This document shows, one piece after another, positions 1-6,558 of a stretch of 7,130 bases of DNA. The notes beneath the pieces were generated by a model that saw only the letters and a list, made by a program, of their open reading frames with translations, made no database searches and was not told the DNA's origin. Numbering within the stretch: position 1 is the stretch's first letter; every line of letters starts with the position of its first letter. This DNA is from an uncultured Spirochaetales bacterium. GTDB lineage: Bacteria; UBP6; UBA1177. The stretch spans positions 1 to 7,130 of the forward strand of contig CACZFE010000084.1 of the NCBI GenBank assembly GCA_902780365.1. Reading direction: 5' to 3'. The position numbers were made by a program, and so were the translations under genes.

Positions 1-1
1 G

Positions 2-910
2 CAGTTCGAAGGTCTTGAGAACGTTAAGTTCACAATGCTTTCCGATGTTGTTGACGAAGAAGCACTCTTCTCCTTCTCGCCTTACTGCTACTACAACGAA
101 GAGGATGAGGAAAACGAGACTTACGTACACCACATTGTAAGACCTGATATTCCTATCAACATCCTTACCAACTGGGCAGTCAACCCGCCGTCAGCAAAGA
201 CCAACCTTGCTTACACTCCGAAGAGAAACATCTGCTCTCAGGTAACATACGAAGGACACAAACTTGCTCCTATCCATGCAGGCTGGACATACTTCGACAA
301 GATGTGGCCGATGTACTGGACAATGGGCAACGTTGCAAACACTTCAGCTGATACTTCAGTCCTCCAGAGATTCGTAGCTTACAGAATCAATGTTTACGAT
401 ATCGACAACTATCCGGAACCCGATGTAAACGAAGTTCAGTTCCTCAACAAGGACGGAAACGCTTACTACAGAGCAGTTCTTGCTAAATCGGCTCTTGACG
501 TTCAGGATCAGAACGCTCTCGTAAAATGGAAAGACTGCAAAGCTGAAGGCGGTGAAGATGATGCATGTATGAAGACCATCACTTTCACGGCTGAAGGTGC
601 TGCTGCTGCACAGGCTAACGGTCAAAACGTCAATGTAGGCGATGAACGTTTCCCGAAATCCGACAATCCTAAAGATCCGTCGCCGAGAGAACAGTTCGCT
701 ACCTATCTTGCAGACAAATACTCAAGACTGTCTCCGTCGTTCAGACTTGTCAGAAGCGCAGCTGCTCTCAAGAAATACGAGCAGGACAGCCTTACAAGCG
801 GTGCTGAAGGATTCTCCAGACTGGTCATCATGGAAACAACGATTGATCAGCTCAACTCCTTCGCAGCTGACAACCTTGGTTTCGCAGTTGAGTATGCATC
901 ACGCTACTAA
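2..910 (+). CDS. 3' part of a large unidentified, probably exported and highly expressed protein (5' truncated)
   Basis: The reading frame is open from the window edge (first codon at 2) to a TAA at 908-910, giving 302 visible residues; the true start lies upstream. I do not recognise the family. The fragment is acidic, rich in Asn, Tyr and Trp, and has no hydrophobic segment long enough for a membrane anchor and no sortase-type tail. It has four cysteines (fragment residues about 29, 78, 179 and 189), which could form disulfides outside the cytoplasm. Residues about 180-235 are Ala/Gly/Asn/Pro/Asp-rich and look like a flexible linker before a more helical C-terminus. Codon use is strongly biased: all 14 Phe codons are TTC, 19 of 22 Asn codons are AAC and most Tyr codons are TAC, unlike the mixed use in the genes downstream. 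That pattern is typical of abundant proteins. Export and abundance are inferences. The gene ends before a strong terminator, so it is transcriptionally separate from the next operon. Confidence 0.85.
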   Translation, partial: QFEGLENVKFTMLSDVVDEEALFSFSPYCYYNEEDEENETYVHHIVRPDIPINILTNWAVNPPSAKTNLAYTPKRNICSQVTYEGHKLAPIHAGWTYFDKMWPMYWTMGNVANTSADTSVLQRFVAYRINVYDIDNYPEPDVNEVQFLNKDGNAYYRAVLAKSALDVQDQNALVKWKDCKAEGGEDDACMKTITFTAEGAAAAQANGQNVNVGDERFPKSDNPKDPSPREQFATYLADKYSRLSPSFRLVRSAAALKKYEQDSLTSGAEGFSRLVIMETTIDQLNSFAADNLGFAVEYASRY

Positions 911-934
911 ACACAGCTGAAACCGCTTTTTTCA

Positions 935-960
935 GGGGAGCTCCGGCTCCCCTTTTTTTT
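935..960 (+). terminator. Intrinsic (Rho-independent) terminator
   Basis: A perfect 7-bp GC-rich stem (GGGGAGC at 935-941 pairing with GCTCCCC at 946-952) closes on a TCCG loop and is followed directly by eight T residues (953-960). The loop is of the C(UNCG)G type, a class of unusually stable tetraloop. It lies 24 bases after the stop of the first gene and fits efficient termination of an abundant transcript. A weaker hairpin just upstream (CTGAAA at 917-922 with TTTCAG at 930-935) shares one base with it and may be incidental. Confidence 0.93.
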
Positions 961-982
961 GCCTTAAAAATTGATCCTCTAA

Positions 983-1011
983 TTGACAAAAACGTACCGT
1001 CAACATAATAT
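983..1011 (+). promoter_or_regulatory. Sigma70-type promoter for the downstream operon
   Basis: A perfect -35 hexamer TTGACA lies at 983-988. Two overlapping -10 candidates follow: TAATAT at 1006-1011 with a 17-bp spacer (4 of 6 matches) and CATAAT at 1004-1009 with a 15-bp spacer (5 of 6 matches). Either predicts a transcript starting near 1016-1018 and a leader of about 20 bases before the TTG start at 1039. It sits between a strong terminator and the first gene of the run, where a promoter is expected. I see no clear operator repeat around it. Confidence 0.68.
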
Positions 1012-1028
1012 GCCGCGTTTTAACGGTT

Positions 1029-1041
1029 GGAGAAAAACTTG
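1029..1041 (+). promoter_or_regulatory. Ribosome binding site that decides a TTG start
   Basis: GGAG at 1029-1032 lies six bases before a TTG at 1039-1041. This favours 1039 over the other in-frame TTG at 1027, which has no purine-rich site upstream and would leave only about ten bases of leader from the predicted transcription start. No ATG or GTG is available in frame near the 5' end. Confidence 0.6.
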
Positions 1042-1326
1042 GCAACCAGCGGAAAATCAAGGTTTGAAAGCGACGATTCCGTAACAAACTTTCAGGCACA
1101 GGAAATAGCCCGATTTTTAAAATCGAAAAAACTTGAATCACTCTCTTTGATTATGCTTGACATGATAATCCCGTTCAAAAGACAGTTTTCTGCTCTTATT
1201 TCTGTCGCGGAACCTTTGTCTTCAATTCTTTTCGGGCATGAAAAATCAGGGGAAATACTTGATTTTTCCAGAGGTGAAAGCTCGTTCGAGGCACTGAGGG
1301 AAGAACTTGAAAGAGGGGATGAATGA
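1039..1326 (+). CDS. Small helical cytoplasmic protein of unknown function, first gene of the operon
   Basis: This gene encodes 95 residues from a TTG start (99 if TTG at 1027 is used) and ends at TGA 1324-1326. There is no signal peptide. After a polar N-terminus, residues about 15-60 read as amphipathic helices (AQEIARFLKSKKL, then LIMLDMIIPFKRQ), followed by an acidic C-terminal stretch ending FEALREELERGDE. The middle hydrophobic stretch is broken by Asp, Lys and Arg, so it is probably not a membrane segment. From memory, the pattern of a short helix, '[IV]PFK..', 'EPL' and a terminal 'SFE.L...LE' resembles a roughly 100-aa family of unknown function in bacteria that also carry the neighbouring membrane genes; this needs a profile search. 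The next gene starts inside its stop codon (ATGA, 1323-1326), so the two are translationally coupled. No function is assigned. Confidence 0.8.
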   Translation: MATSGKSRFESDDSVTNFQAQEIARFLKSKKLESLSLIMLDMIIPFKRQFSALISVAEPLSSILFGHEKSGEILDFSRGESSFEALREELERGDE

Positions 1327-2780
1327 ATTCCGAAAACTTCACTGTATTTCTTTCCATGCGGAATATCGTACGAAAAATCGTCATAGACTTCGACTACTAT
1401 AACGAAAGTATCTCTGCCGAAACGGAAGAACGGTCCGTCGAAGGCGGAACGGACATCCGGCATGAAATCGAGAAATTTTACGAAGGAAAGAGTCTTCAGT
1501 CAGGAAAGACAATACAGCGCATAATCATTCCCGAAAGGCTTATGAATGCTGCGGTTTTCGGTATAAGCGAAGAAGGCTCGACCCGCTCGGCAAAAAGACT
1601 GGCATGGTCCAAGCTTCTTAATGTAAAGCAGGCATACTCAGCCGCTGACACATTTTCGACCGTCAATCTGGACGACATAGATTACATAATAATTTCAGGC
1701 GGATACGACAACACTGTAAACAACAGGCTGAACAGTATGATAGTTTCCATCGGCAAAAGCCTTCAGCTCCTTGAAATCAAACCGAATATTATTTTCGCAG
1801 GAAGCAGGCTTTCTCTGGAAACGGCAAGAAAAGAGCTGGCAAAACAAGGTATCCGCTTTTCGGCGCAGGCCAATGTCCTTGAAGCCGGAAATTATGCCTC
1901 AGACGAAGACCTTCTTCACCAGAATACTGTTCCGACTATGCTTCAGCAAATGACGCTCTGGGAGGAAATCGATGATTTGAAAATCAACGATATCGCCTAC
2001 ACCGAAGCTTTGCGCAAAATATCGGATATTTTCTGCATGAAACGTTCCGAAACGGTTCTTTCGCTTCTCTTCACCGACGATTATTCGCTGCTCAGCCATG
2101 CTGAACGCGGTGCTGGAACAACTTTTTTCAAGAACTATGCTGTTCCGCAGGAAGCCGGAACTCTGACGGCAGAGGTTTTCGAGTCTGTTTTCAACGACCT
2201 TTTAATAGAAAAAAGGACTGTTTTCGACGAGAATTTCCAGCAGAAAGAAGTTCTTGCGATAGATGACACCAGAGAAACCGTTGTTTTTGAACCCGACAGA
2301 CTCATCGGAGTCTCGCTGACCGACAAAATCAATTTCGAGACTTTTATCCGCCTTGTCTCCATTCCCGGCGTAACACGAGGAACGATCTACTTCCTCTTTG
2401 ACAATCAGGGGATAATTCTTGCCGGAATGACAATGTTTCTCTCGGGAAGAAGCGGCAACAACTCGTTCCTGCGCGGTTTCTTCAACACCAAAGACATCCG
2501 AAACGGCTGGATCTTTATTCCTTACGGCAGATTCAGAAAGGGAGCTCCGGCGATCTTCGTCGAAAAATTAGAAAATGACAGAAAAGAAGATATTGTGCTC
2601 AAATGGGGCGAATACCGGGTTATTGAGATAAATCCCAATTCGGTAGTCGAGATCCACACTGCAAGAGGAGTCCGCATGAGCAGGAACGACACTGAAATCA
2701 GCAAGAAGACAATAGGCACAAAGGAAAGCCGGAAAACGTTGATTTTTGACCTTCGGGAAGAGATGCACAAATGGAAGTGA
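1323..2780 (+). CDS. Divergent MutL/GlmL-like ('glutamate mutase L' family) protein, probably without ATPase activity
   Basis: This gene encodes 485 residues with no signal peptide or membrane segment, so the product is predicted cytoplasmic. Segments line up by eye with the MutL/GlmL family, actin-fold relatives of ATPases: DYIIISGGYDN at 120-130 matches the family's 'LLxGGTDGG' region, and PNIIFAGSR at 154-162 matches its 'PVxxAGN' strand. A 'FDNQGIILAG' segment (359-368) and a C-terminal domain (about 400-485) that ends in a 'LIFDLRE' strand match the long form found in Chloroflexi and similar groups. The expected phosphate loops look lost: the first reads IDFDYYNES (21-29) in place of a DxGSTTT-type loop, and the second reads LFTDDYSLL in place of DxGGATTD. 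A pseudo-enzyme or scaffold role is therefore inferred. No cobalamin-dependent mutase gene is present here, so a role in glutamate fermentation is not supported. A GAGGGG site (1313-1318) precedes the ATG that overlaps the previous stop. The ATG at codon 12 is an alternative start. Confidence 0.82.
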   Translation: MNSENFTVFLSMRNIVRKIVIDFDYYNESISAETEERSVEGGTDIRHEIEKFYEGKSLQSGKTIQRIIIPERLMNAAVFGISEEGSTRSAKRLAWSKLLNVKQAYSAADTFSTVNLDDIDYIIISGGYDNTVNNRLNSMIVSIGKSLQLLEIKPNIIFAGSRLSLETARKELAKQGIRFSAQANVLEAGNYASDEDLLHQNTVPTMLQQMTLWEEIDDLKINDIAYTEALRKISDIFCMKRSETVLSLLFTDDYSLLSHAERGAGTTFFKNYAVPQEAGTLTAEVFESVFNDLLIEKRTVFDENFQQKEVLAIDDTRETVVFEPDRLIGVSLTDKINFETFIRLVSIPGVTRGTIYFLFDNQGIILAGMTMFLSGRSGNNSFLRGFFNTKDIRNGWIFIPYGRFRKGAPAIFVEKLENDRKEDIVLKWGEYRVIEINPNSVVEIHTARGVRMSRNDTEISKKTIGTKESRKTLIFDLREEMHKWK

Positions 2781-2791
2781 TAATCGATATG
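2773..2791 (+). promoter_or_regulatory. Ribosome binding site supporting the ATG at 2789
   Basis: GGAAGTGA at 2773-2780 differs by one base from the anti-16S complement GGAGGTGA and ends eight bases before the ATG at 2789. It overlaps the stop codon of the preceding gene. A competing in-frame ATG at 2771 has a weaker purine run (GGGAAGAG, 2755-2762) at similar spacing. It would place two acidic residues, Glu2 and Asp6, before the hydrophobic signal core, which is unfavourable for export. Confidence 0.5.
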
Positions 2792-3502
2792 AAAATATTC
2801 TCGCTCTTCGCGATATATCTTCTATCGCTTCTTCTGCCTAATATTTTTGCAAAGAAATTCCCTTCACAACTTCCAAAAGAAACCGCCCTTCTGCTTAAAT
2901 ACATCAAAACGATGATCGACGAAGACAGCGGAAGAATAGCGCTCAACAGTTCGATAGACTCGAAAGCACACCCGCTTTTTTCGGCTGCAGCAAGATTCAT
3001 CGACGAAATCCTCGAAGGGAGCGAAACCGGAAACTATGTCAGGACTACGATACCTGAAGAGTTCGGCGTTCTTGCATCGCGCAGTTCCGAAAGCGCGTCC
3101 ATCCTATTCACGCCCCTTTCAAACGCAAACAACACTTTCTACACGACTATCGAGAAGCGCGAGATGAATGCATCCCTGATACTCAACATTTCGGACGGTT
3201 CCACAATCTCTGACTGGGATGCATACAACTCAGGTTCCGATAAAAAAAGGGTCGCCCTCTCCTGTTCCGTCGAAGGAATAATTATCGACGCAATCAACGC
3301 AAAAAAGTGTCTCATATCGCTTGAACCGTTCCTTCTCAGCGCGCAGATAAAAAAATTGAAAAACAAGCGGACTCTCGCGACTTCGGGTGTTTACCTGTTT
3401 CTGACAATTACCGCCGCTTTGATACTTTTCTTCTCCCTGAGCTTGACTCTGGCGCCTAACTATCCTTTTTTCGATAATATCATAAAAATGGTGACGGAAT
3501 GA
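2789..3502 (+). CDS. Exported protein with N-terminal signal peptide and C-terminal membrane anchor, unknown function
   Basis: From the ATG at 2789 the protein has 237 residues (243 from ATG 2771). It begins with a typical signal sequence (MKIFSLFAIYLLSLLLPN, then IFA before KK), with likely cleavage after the Ala at residue 21. A soluble domain of about 175 residues follows, rich in Ser and Asn and alternating helix (LLLKYIKTMIDED) with probable strands. A single hydrophobic segment lies about residues 198-220, followed by a short tail outside the membrane core. The domain contains two cysteines (Ser-Cys-Ser and Lys-Lys-Cys-Leu) that could pair. If the signal is cleaved, the domain faces the periplasm and the protein is type I bitopic; if not, it has two membrane segments with the same outside domain. 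I do not recognise the domain. Its stop overlaps the start of the next gene (ATGA, 3499-3502), indicating co-translation and probably a shared complex. Confidence 0.8.
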   Translation: MKIFSLFAIYLLSLLLPNIFAKKFPSQLPKETALLLKYIKTMIDEDSGRIALNSSIDSKAHPLFSAAARFIDEILEGSETGNYVRTTIPEEFGVLASRSSESASILFTPLSNANNTFYTTIEKREMNASLILNISDGSTISDWDAYNSGSDKKRVALSCSVEGIIIDAINAKKCLISLEPFLLSAQIKKLKNKRTLATSGVYLFLTITAALILFFSLSLTLAPNYPFFDNIIKMVTE

Positions 3503-5010
3503 AACTAAAGATCATCCTCATATCGGTTTTTGTCTGCATCGTCGCTGTTTTCGTCATGATTTCGTTAGGTATAGAAAGCGTCTTTCTGACAAAAGCCGTA
3601 CGCTGGACAGAGATAATCATTGTTCTCTCATTCTTTGCCGGACTAGTAAAGTTTTTGGGGAGAGAGATTCATTCGGTAAAATCGTCTTTCCGCGAACTCA
3701 GGGAATCGTTTTCATCGCAGAAAAAAGGCTCTGTCATAAAAGATGTTCTTTCGTCTGCCGCAGAAACCGCGAAAAAGACTAAACTTCCCGGCATAAACGA
3801 ACCGGTCCTCAGCAAAGAGGAAAAATCTCTCCGTTTCATCAGGCTCGGAAACTCGCTTGTCATAATCCTTTCTGCCCTGGCCACATTCACTTTGGGCTTC
3901 ATAAACCCGAACCAGAGCCGGTACACCTTTGAGAACATTGTGCGGGAACAGCCCGATTTCCTTACCGAAACAGCCCTTGTTTTCATTGAAAACGATATCC
4001 ATCTCTCAAAATTTCCCTCGAAAAAGAAACTGGCACTTTATATCTCGGCAGATGTTTCAACAGACTTCTTTCCTTCGGAAGAGATGCTGAAAAGCGCCGA
4101 TATTTCGCTTAAAAACTATCAGATACTTCTTTCAGAAAACAAAATCGTCCAGAATTCTTCAAATGATCAGAAACAGGGAATAACTTTCATAAATCCGAAC
4201 GAAATGAAGCGTGTCAAGGAGATAAAGGAAAAAGTAAAGTCTGCATCCGTAGAGATCATCTCCGACATGTTCCCCATTTCGCTGGAACTCAAAGAATGGT
4301 TCGACAACTCGATATCCTCACTGAAGCAGCACGAACTCAACTTCGGTCTTGAGGCAGGCGAAAAGAACCGTTTCGAAGATTTCAAATATGCCGGGATCCG
4401 CGTAGACGGCAGCGGAACCGAACTCGAAAGCTGGATCACGAAAGAAAAGGAGCGTCTGCGCTCGACGTCAGAGGACAAGCTGAAAAAGGACATGTTCAGA
4501 TACAACAATTTCCTGACAAACACCAGGATTACCGCAATGGCTTCCGAAAAGCTCTCGAATCTCGGCTCCTCCCCTATTCCGCCTGAGAGCAAAAAAAGAA
4601 TCGCTGCGAAATTCCTCGAGACAGGCATCACGGTAAGCCCCGAAATAAAAGGCTTTATCCGCTGGATTTACCGCTATATTTTTGATCCGCTCCTTTCCTC
4701 GTTTGTCGCGCTGCTGCTCCTCAATATGATCTCCACGATCTGCAGCCGTTTCTCGCTCAGAAACTACTCGTACGGCGTCATAACGATAGCCTTTGTCTGC
4801 ACCCTGATCGGTCTGACGAACCACTACGGGCTTTTCGCGCAGAACAATCTTTCCGACTGGAGCGGGCCTCTTTCTCCGGGATGGCTGATGAATGTCCTTG
4901 CAGTGCCTGTATTCAGGGCGTTGGCGATAGGAACGGCAAGCGGACTGCTGTTTTTCACAGCCGAAAATTTTTACACAACTTTCTTTTCAGGCTCCAGAGA
5001 TAAAAAATGA
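3499..5010 (+). CDS. Six-TM membrane protein with a large central extracytoplasmic domain, unknown function
   Basis: This gene encodes 503 residues. Hydrophobic segments are seen at about 4-24, 36-54, 116-135, 394-415, 425-443 and 460-486. The positive-inside rule places the N- and C-termini, the Lys/Arg-rich loop 55-115 and the short loop around 416-424 (SRFSLRN) in the cytoplasm. That leaves residues about 136-390, a mostly helical charged domain, outside the membrane. The C-terminal three-helix block, including the loop DWSGPLSPGW (453-462), resembles the repeated membrane block seen in large uncharacterised proteins from similar gene clusters, which I recall only loosely. No transporter, kinase or protease motif is visible. 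The start ATG overlaps the previous stop, with no good Shine-Dalgarno at normal spacing, so translation probably depends on reinitiation. The 3' end overlaps the next gene in the same way (ATGA, 5007-5010). The protein may be the core membrane subunit of the complex encoded by this operon. Confidence 0.82.
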   Translation: MKLKIILISVFVCIVAVFVMISLGIESVFLTKAVRWTEIIIVLSFFAGLVKFLGREIHSVKSSFRELRESFSSQKKGSVIKDVLSSAAETAKKTKLPGINEPVLSKEEKSLRFIRLGNSLVIILSALATFTLGFINPNQSRYTFENIVREQPDFLTETALVFIENDIHLSKFPSKKKLALYISADVSTDFFPSEEMLKSADISLKNYQILLSENKIVQNSSNDQKQGITFINPNEMKRVKEIKEKVKSASVEIISDMFPISLELKEWFDNSISSLKQHELNFGLEAGEKNRFEDFKYAGIRVDGSGTELESWITKEKERLRSTSEDKLKKDMFRYNNFLTNTRITAMASEKLSNLGSSPIPPESKKRIAAKFLETGITVSPEIKGFIRWIYRYIFDPLLSSFVALLLLNMISTICSRFSLRNYSYGVITIAFVCTLIGLTNHYGLFAQNNLSDWSGPLSPGWLMNVLAVPVFRALAIGTASGLLFFTAENFYTTFFSGSRDKK

Positions 5011-5897
5011 AGGATTTTATAAGAAACATTTCGTCCGGAGTCGCAAAAATACCGCAGTGGGCTTTGGTATTTCCTATTTTTATTCTCATGCTTTTTCACT
5101 ACTTCACTGTTTTTGACCAAAAAAGCGGAGAAAACGAAACGGAACTGAACGCGGTTCCGACAGAAAACGAGATGAAAGTGTTCCAGATCATAGACGAACT
5201 GCCACAGGGTTCGACAGTACTGATTCTTGTGAACTACGGCCCCGAATCGAAATACGAACTTGAATCGGCTATGTCGGCGCTTATAGGCGTTCTTGCCGAG
5301 AAAAACATCGGAATAGCCTTTGCGACAATGATCCCGAACGGCATAGAATCGGCTTTCACCGCAGTAGAAAAAAGCATCGAAAACGGAAATTTCGGCAAAG
5401 AACGTTTCGTCTACGGTCATGAATACACCTACCTGGGCTTCATCGTCGGCGGCAACATAGCGACATACCTTATCGCAAACAATTTCGACAAAGTTAAGGA
5501 ACGCGATATTTTCAACAGCGATTCCGACATTCATCAGCCTCTTATGAGCGAAATAGGCAACATTTCCGACTTCTCTGCTGTTTTCGAGTTCTCGTCCCAG
5601 ACTTTCGACGGAATCCCCGGAATAGTCTCGTTCGCAGTAATGCTCAAGGAGCAAAACGTGAAAAAGGTCGCTTTCTGCTCGTCCGACATGCTTTCGGCAT
5701 ATATTCCCTTCAGAAGTTCACTCTATCTCGACGGACTTATCGGCGGATTCAGATCAATTGCGATATTCATCAATGAATTTCAGCCTTCGCTGAAAATAGA
5801 AAAACAGTACAGGATACTGTCGATTATTATTTTTTACATAATCGTACTGACAATAGTTTCGAACTTGATAGGCCTTGCGGCAAAAGATAAAAAATGA
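5007..5897 (+). CDS. Bitopic membrane protein with an extracytoplasmic alpha/beta-like domain, unknown function
   Basis: This gene encodes 296 residues. A membrane segment lies at about 17-35 after a basic N-terminus, and a second at about 268-291 before the basic tail AAKDKK. Both termini are therefore predicted inside, and residues about 36-267 outside. The outside domain begins with a strand-helix-strand pattern: GSTVLILVNYGPES (68-81), a helix over 84-98, then NIGIAFATMIPNG (100-112). A loop motif YGHEYTYLGF (136-145) followed by GGN (148-150) comes next, then a strand at 218-224 and LDGLIGGFRS (241-250). From memory, 'GxxYxxLG[FY]xxG' and a late 'GLxGG' loop mark a family of uncharacterised membrane-anchored proteins that sit beside the next gene's family in several phyla. 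No catalytic triad, metal site or nucleotide loop can be named. ATGA overlaps at both ends couple it to its neighbours. Confidence 0.82.
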   Translation: MKDFIRNISSGVAKIPQWALVFPIFILMLFHYFTVFDQKSGENETELNAVPTENEMKVFQIIDELPQGSTVLILVNYGPESKYELESAMSALIGVLAEKNIGIAFATMIPNGIESAFTAVEKSIENGNFGKERFVYGHEYTYLGFIVGGNIATYLIANNFDKVKERDIFNSDSDIHQPLMSEIGNISDFSAVFEFSSQTFDGIPGIVSFAVMLKEQNVKKVAFCSSDMLSAYIPFRSSLYLDGLIGGFRSIAIFINEFQPSLKIEKQYRILSIIIFYIIVLTIVSNLIGLAAKDKK

Positions 5898-6538
5898 ATA
5901 TTTTTAATGACTTAGGAACAACAACAGCTTTATTTCTGACCCTGATGGTCTTTTCGGGTTTCTTCAAGCTCAACCCATTGTACCGCTTTGCAGAATCGCT
6001 TTTCATCGGCGTCTCGGCAGGCTACTTTGCGGTGATATGGTATTTTTCGATAATCAAACCGGCTTTTCAGTCGGCTCTCCACGGGGACCTGCTTATCCTG
6101 ATACCGCTTCTCGCAGGGCTCCTCCTCTTTATTCCGTCAACCAGCGAGGCTTCCTATTCGAAACTGCGTTTTCTGCCTGCGGCATTTATAGTGATCGTAA
6201 CCACTGCAATAAATATCCCCATCTATTTTTCGGCTTTCATCCAGGAAATGATACGCACTTCGATAATCCCTCTGGTATCGTTTGACGAAAGCGGGAGCAT
6301 CCAGACCGACATGACGATAAATGCCGTTCTCAGCATCGTCAGCGTCACTTCCGCAATGATGTTTCTCGTCGCCCGCCACAAGAACAGCAACCGTTTTGTA
6401 AACACTACCGGCGAGATAGGAAGATTCTTCGTATTAGTTGCAATAGGCTCGGCTTTTGCATATACTCTGCTCTCGAGGCTTATTCTGTTTATGGGTAAAA
6501 TTGAGTTTATTATAAATGTTGCAAAAATAGGATTTTAA
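5894..6538 (+). CDS. Polytopic integral membrane protein with a conserved NPLYRFAE...GVSAGY motif, unknown function
   Basis: This gene encodes 214 residues, almost all hydrophobic. Membrane segments are likely at about 7-23, 34-55, 64-81, 93-113, 140-160 and 176-198. There is no cleavable signal. The most distinctive feature is NPLYRFAESLFIGVSAGY (27-44), at the first cytoplasmic loop and the start of helix 2. A second conserved-looking region is GEIGRFF (173-179), running into helix 6 and on to SRLILFMGK (194-202). From memory these match the signature positions of an unnamed family in Planctomycetes, Gemmatimonadetes, Chloroflexi and candidate phyla; most members I recall have His where this one has Ser35. 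The polar and small residues in helix 2 and the Arg before helix 6 suggest helix packing or a lipid-facing role rather than a transporter of a known class. It is coupled to the preceding gene by ATGA at 5894-5897. A 20-base gap then separates it from the protease gene. Confidence 0.82.
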   Translation: MNIFNDLGTTTALFLTLMVFSGFFKLNPLYRFAESLFIGVSAGYFAVIWYFSIIKPAFQSALHGDLLILIPLLAGLLLFIPSTSEASYSKLRFLPAAFIVIVTTAINIPIYFSAFIQEMIRTSIIPLVSFDESGSIQTDMTINAVLSIVSVTSAMMFLVARHKNSNRFVNTTGEIGRFFVLVAIGSAFAYTLLSRLILFMGKIEFIINVAKIGF

Positions 6539-6548
6539 TTGAGATAAC

Positions 6549-6553
6549 GAGGT
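6549..6553 (+). promoter_or_regulatory. Shine-Dalgarno site of the S41 peptidase gene
   Basis: GAGGT at 6549-6553 lies five bases before the ATG at 6559. It is one of the clearest ribosome binding sites in the operon, and it occurs at the one junction with a clear 20-base gap where no overlap can drive reinitiation. The protease can therefore be translated independently of the upstream gene. Confidence 0.65.
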
Positions 6554-6558
6554 AAAAA

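Noticed and set aside
642..920. 92-codon plus-strand frame inside the first gene
   Set aside because: It overlaps the strongly codon-biased 3' end of the first gene in another frame and runs almost into the terminator. The product looks like a random Ser/Arg/Thr-rich frame.
917..935. Hairpin CTGAAA/TTTCAG as an attenuator or antiterminator
   Set aside because: The stem is six weak pairs and shares only one base with the terminator stem. There is no leader peptide or regulatory setting at the end of a gene, so it is more likely incidental.
1092..1463. 123-codon open frame on the minus strand across the first operon junction
   Set aside because: It is antisense to two coupled genes and reads as Ser/Phe-rich shadow sequence. 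It has no promoter or ribosome site of its own that I can see.
1323..2780. Glutamate mutase accessory protein (B12 pathway)
   Set aside because: Family resemblance alone would give this label, but there is no mutase subunit or other B12-enzyme gene in the window, and the ATPase loops look degenerate.
4167..4631. 154-codon open frame on the minus strand
   Set aside because: It is antisense to the central domain of the six-TM protein. The Ser- and Phe-rich composition is what the reverse complement of Glu/Lys-rich codons gives.
4971..5654. 227-codon open frame on the minus strand
   Set aside because: It lies wholly against the bitopic protein gene and the end of its neighbour, which have coherent membrane topology and coupled starts. 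The predicted antisense protein has no recognisable features and no ribosome site I could support.
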